From Undibacterium sp. (GTDB taxonomy: Bacteria; Pseudomonadota; Gammaproteobacteria; Burkholderiales; Burkholderiaceae_D), in NCBI RefSeq assembly GCF_030651495.1, contig NZ_JAUSFI010000072.1:36649-100648 (forward strand): 64,000 nucleotides of DNA. Reading direction: 5' to 3'. The translations under genes were made by a program, and so were the position numbers. Under the pieces are notes generated by a model. The model made no database searches, was not told where the DNA came from, and saw only the letters and a list, made by a program, of their open reading frames with translations. Positions 61,118 to 64,000 of the stretch are shown piece by piece (the stretch's first letter is position 1; each line of letters begins with the position of its first letter).

Positions 61118-61152
61118 GGCGGCATGATAGCAATCATTATCATCATGCCGCC
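61118..61152. promoter_or_regulatory. Intercistronic hairpin between cphA' and cphA
   Basis: GGCGGCATGAT (61118-61128) pairs with ATCATGCCGCC (61142-61152), 11 bp with a 13-nt loop. It is not followed by a T-run, so it is not a strong terminator. It may adjust the ratio of the two synthetases. Confidence 0.65.
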
Positions 61153-61227
61153 TGATCAACTATAGCGAACAGCGTCTTTCCTTGTACACATTTTTGGCGC
61201 CAGCGCCAGCAGATAGGATAAAGGTTT

Positions 61228-63798
61228 ATGGAAGTATCACGTATACGGGCACTGCGCGGCCCCAATCTATGGAGTCACCATACCGCCGTCGAAGCGATTG
61301 TCAACTGTACCCAAACAGAATGTTCGATTGCTGATTTACCTGATTTTGAAGTCCGATTGCGCGCCCGCTTTCCTGAAATTGGCCCCTTGCAATCCACTGG
61401 CAATGATGACGCCATCTCGATGGCGCATGTATTTGAACTGGCCACACTTGGTCTGCAGGCGCAGGCCGGCTGCCCGGTCACATTTAGCCGCACCACGCAA
61501 ACCTTAGAAGCGGGTATTTTTCAGGTAGTCGCAGAATATTCAGAAGAAGCGGTGGGTCGCCTTGCTTTAGAACTGGCCGAAGCCTTATGCCTGGCCGCCT
61601 TGCAAGACACGCCTTTTGATCTGACCGACGCGCTCGCCCAACTGCGCAATCTGGATGAAGATGTCCGGCTAGGTCCATCAACAGGCGCCATCGTGCAAGC
61701 CGCCGTTGCGCGCAATATTCCCTATCGTCGCCTGACCAATGGCAGTCTGGTGCTGTTTGGCTGGGGCAGCCGTCAGCGCAAAATACAGGCTGCCGAAATG
61801 GATGGCACTAGCGCCATTGCCGAAGCCATCGCGCAAGATAAAGAACTCACCAAAAAATTACTCGATGCGGCAGGCGTCCCTGTGCCACTGGGCCGCACCG
61901 TACTCGATATGGATGATGCATGGGCCGTTGCCTGCGAAATCGGTTTGCCGGTAGTAGTCAAACCGAAAGATGGCAATCAGGGTAAAGGCGTCACCGTCAA
62001 TGTCACCACCCGTGAACAACTCAATGCCGGCTATCTGGCGGCATTGGAATTTCGCGATGATATTCTGGTAGAACGCTATCTGCCGGGCAATGACTTCCGC
62101 TTACTGGTGGTCGGTAATAAGCTGATTGCGGCGGCACGGCGCGATCCACCGCAAGTGGTCGGCGATGGCACCCATTCTGTGCGTGAATTGGTAGAACAAG
62201 TCAATAAAGACCCGCGGCGCGGCACTGGCCATGCCACCTCCCTGACCAAAATTCGCTTTGACGATATCGCTCTGGCAAGCCTGGCGAAACAGGGTTACGT
62301 GGCTGACTCGGTGCCGCCTAAAGGCAAGCGCGTCATTTTGCGCAACAATGCCAATCTCTCTACTGGCGGCGCGGCCACCGATGTCACTGAAGATGTTCAT
62401 CCAGAAGTCGCCGCCAGCGCCGTCGCGGCAGCACAAATGATAGGACTGGATATTTGCGGCGTCGATCTGGTCTGCGACAGCGTACTAAAACCGATCGAAG
62501 AGCAAAACGGCGGTATCGTCGAAGTCAATGCAGCACCTGGCTTACGCATGCACTTGTCGCCCTCCTTTGGTAAAGGCAGGCCGGTCGGTGAAGCCATCAT
62601 CTCAGCCATGTTCGCCGATGGCGATGATGGCCGCATTCCCATCGTTGCCGTCACTGGCACTAATGGCAAAACCACCACGGTGCGACTGATTGCGCATCTG
62701 CTGACCGCTTCTGGCCTGCGTACCGGCATGACCAACACCGATGGCGTATATATCGAAGGCCGACGCATAGACAGCGGCGACTGCAGCGGCCCGCGCAGCG
62801 CGCGCAATGTCTTGCTGCATCCCGACGTCGATGCTGCCGTATTTGAAACCGCACGCGGCGGTGTCTTGCGTGAAGGGTTGGCGTTTGACCGTTGCCAGGT
62901 CGCAGTGATCACCAATATCGGTTCCGGCGATCATCTCGGGCTGAACTACATCACCACGGTGGAAGACCTCGCCGTGTTGAAACGCGTCATCATACAAAAC
63001 GTGGCCGATGATGGCGTCGCCGTATTAAACGCCGCCGACCCCATCATCGCCGGCATGGCAAATAACTGTACTGGCACCGTGACTTTTTTTGCTGCCGATG
63101 TTCAGCATCCGGTCATGGCTAAACATCTGGCGCAAGGACGCCGCGTCGTGTATGTCGATGGTGACACGCTGGTTGCCGCAGAGGGCAAGACCATCCACAA
63201 GATCGCGCTGTCGGAGATACCGATTACGCGCAACGGCACGATAGGCTTCCAGCTTGAAAACGTGATGGCGTCGGTTGCCGCGGCCTGGGGTGTAGGCATC
63301 GACTGGGATGCGATACGCCAGGGGCTGAAATCCTTTGCCAGCGAGAGCGATAATGCGCCGGGACGCTTCAACCTGTTCAATTATCGCGGCGCCACCCTGA
63401 TCGCAGATTACGGTCATAACCCGGACGCCATTCTGGCACTGGTACAAGCAGTGGAAAGCATGCCTGCCAAGCGTCGCTCAGTCGTTATCAGTGGTGCGGG
63501 TGACCGGCGCGATCAAGATATCCGCCAACAAACCGAAATCCTCGGCAATGCCTTTGATGAAGTCGTGCTGTACCAGGATCAATGCCAGCGTGGCCGTGCC
63601 GATGGCGAAGTCGTTGCTTTACTCAGAACGGGTTTAGCCAATGCCACCCGCACCAAGGTAGTCAAGGAAATCAACGGAGAATTTCTCGCCATCGATACCG
63701 CCTTGGCAAACTTGTCTGAAGGCGATTTATGCCTGATTCTAATCGATCAGGTGGAAGAAGCGCTGGCACATATCGCCAAACGCATCGCTGAAGGATAA
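61228..63798 (+). CDS. cphA: Cyanophycin synthetase
   Basis: An 856-residue protein from ATG 61228 (AAAGG site). The N-terminal domain, ATP-grasp domain (KPKDGNQGKGVTVN, EVNAAPGLRMHL) and Mur-ligase-like domain (P-loop VAVTGTNGKTTTVRLIAH at about 473-490) are complete. The C-terminal Mur domain with FNLFNYRGATLIADYGHNPDA is also present. It polymerises Asp and Arg into multi-L-arginyl-poly-L-aspartate using ATP. It has the typical length of CphA1. Cyanophycinase is not in the window. Confidence 0.95.
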   Translation: MEVSRIRALRGPNLWSHHTAVEAIVNCTQTECSIADLPDFEVRLRARFPEIGPLQSTGNDDAISMAHVFELATLGLQAQAGCPVTFSRTTQTLEAGIFQVVAEYSEEAVGRLALELAEALCLAALQDTPFDLTDALAQLRNLDEDVRLGPSTGAIVQAAVARNIPYRRLTNGSLVLFGWGSRQRKIQAAEMDGTSAIAEAIAQDKELTKKLLDAAGVPVPLGRTVLDMDDAWAVACEIGLPVVVKPKDGNQGKGVTVNVTTREQLNAGYLAALEFRDDILVERYLPGNDFRLLVVGNKLIAAARRDPPQVVGDGTHSVRELVEQVNKDPRRGTGHATSLTKIRFDDIALASLAKQGYVADSVPPKGKRVILRNNANLSTGGAATDVTEDVHPEVAASAVAAAQMIGLDICGVDLVCDSVLKPIEEQNGGIVEVNAAPGLRMHLSPSFGKGRPVGEAIISAMFADGDDGRIPIVAVTGTNGKTTTVRLIAHLLTASGLRTGMTNTDGVYIEGRRIDSGDCSGPRSARNVLLHPDVDAAVFETARGGVLREGLAFDRCQVAVITNIGSGDHLGLNYITTVEDLAVLKRVIIQNVADDGVAVLNAADPIIAGMANNCTGTVTFFAADVQHPVMAKHLAQGRRVVYVDGDTLVAAEGKTIHKIALSEIPITRNGTIGFQLENVMASVAAAWGVGIDWDAIRQGLKSFASESDNAPGRFNLFNYRGATLIADYGHNPDAILALVQAVESMPAKRRSVVISGAGDRRDQDIRQQTEILGNAFDEVVLYQDQCQRGRADGEVVALLRTGLANATRTKVVKEINGEFLAIDTALANLSEGDLCLILIDQVEEALAHIAKRIAEG

Positions 63799-63842
63799 TT
63801 TCATCGATTGATTGTAAATAAAAAAACGCCGGGTATCGCCCT

Positions 63843-63877
63843 AATGCCGTTCAGTTAAGCCTGAACGGCATTTTTAT
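63843..63877 (+). terminator. Intrinsic terminator after cphA
   Basis: AATGCCGTTCAG (63843-63854) pairs with CTGAACGGCATT (63861-63872) around TTAAGC, followed by TTTATT. Confidence 0.88.
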
Positions 63878-63921
63878 TTAGTGCTTGTAAACGTTACCGA
63901 GTGCTGTTAACCTTCGTCGCA

Positions 63922-64000
63922 ATGTTCGACGATACTCTTCATTTCCTGGCAAACCACCTTGAGTCACCCGACTGGCGCCGACTCGGAGAGCATTTGCCTA
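63922..64000 (+). CDS. Start of an IS4-family-like transposase gene (partial)
   Basis: The last 79 bp code for MFDDTLHFLANHLESPDWRR and a few more residues, open to the window end. The sequence is like the N-terminus of IS4-type transposases of Burkholderiales as I remember them. The frame is also open further upstream, so the start is uncertain, and the left end of the element is not identified. It lies after the cphA terminator. Confidence 0.45.
   Translation, partial: MFDDTLHFLANHLESPDWRRLGEHLP

Noticed and set aside
1..64000. tRNA, rRNA and CRISPR arrays
   Set aside because: No cloverleaf-like segment, ribosomal sequence or regularly spaced repeat-spacer array was recognised on either strand by reading; a tool-based scan could still find a missed tRNA.

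Overview
This window is a contiguous piece of a betaproteobacterial chromosome. It most resembles Burkholderiales of the Oxalobacteraceae type (an Undibacterium/Herminiimonas-like organism). The clues are the run orn / Ste24 protease / phhB / rsgA, a BPSS1780-type (DUF2189) membrane protein, an aceE-aceF-lpdA operon whose LpdA carries its own lipoyl domain, a DUF1924/diheme cytochrome c/cytochrome b triad, the paired cyanophycin synthetases cphA' and cphA, and an intermediate GC content. The genus is an inference from gene content only; no rRNA gene is present.

Left part (1-13.9 kb). After a partial thioesterase and a DUF2242 lipoprotein comes the most unusual locus of the window, a three-gene minus-strand operon at 4116-1255. 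It encodes a 71-residue LigA-like peptide with a hydrophobic C-terminal tail, a membrane-anchored TPR-GGDEF diguanylate cyclase, and a tetrapyrrole-methylase-fold methyltransferase carrying the FYGHPGVF hallmark of borosin backbone N-methyltransferases. I read this as a split borosin RiPP system with a c-di-GMP signalling gene between precursor and modifying enzyme. Next are an M14 carboxypeptidase, a TAXI-type solute-binding protein, a CinA-N/MoaB-like protein and a coupled four-gene envelope operon (beta-propeller, polysaccharide deacetylase, sterol-desaturase-like enzyme, EI24 membrane protein).

Middle part (13.9-37.5 kb). Housekeeping genes (orn, htpX-like/Ste24, phhB, rsgA) are followed by a Tat-exported protein with two NarX-like P-boxes and an FNR-type box in its upstream region. 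Then come small hypothetical and lipoprotein genes, an RNase H-like protein, a three-gene cytochrome module, an M16 peptidase, a P450, an LLM flavoenzyme, several c-di-GMP enzymes, a MuiA-family protein and a PEP-CTERM protein preceded by a near-consensus sigma-54 promoter.

Right part (37.5-64 kb). This holds the pyruvate dehydrogenase operon aceE-aceF-lpdA, folD-prlC and followers (holC), dadA, a cysB-like regulator, a patatin-type outer-membrane lipase, a fumarylacetoacetate-hydrolase-family enzyme, and a cyanophycin locus: a DUF1854 protein and an unusual ABC exporter divergent from cphA' and cphA. The window ends in the start of an IS4-type transposase gene. A family of hairpin repeats (REP/REPIN-like, about 65-90 bp) is scattered in at least five intergenic gaps, and a separate MITE-like element lies upstream of the envelope operon.
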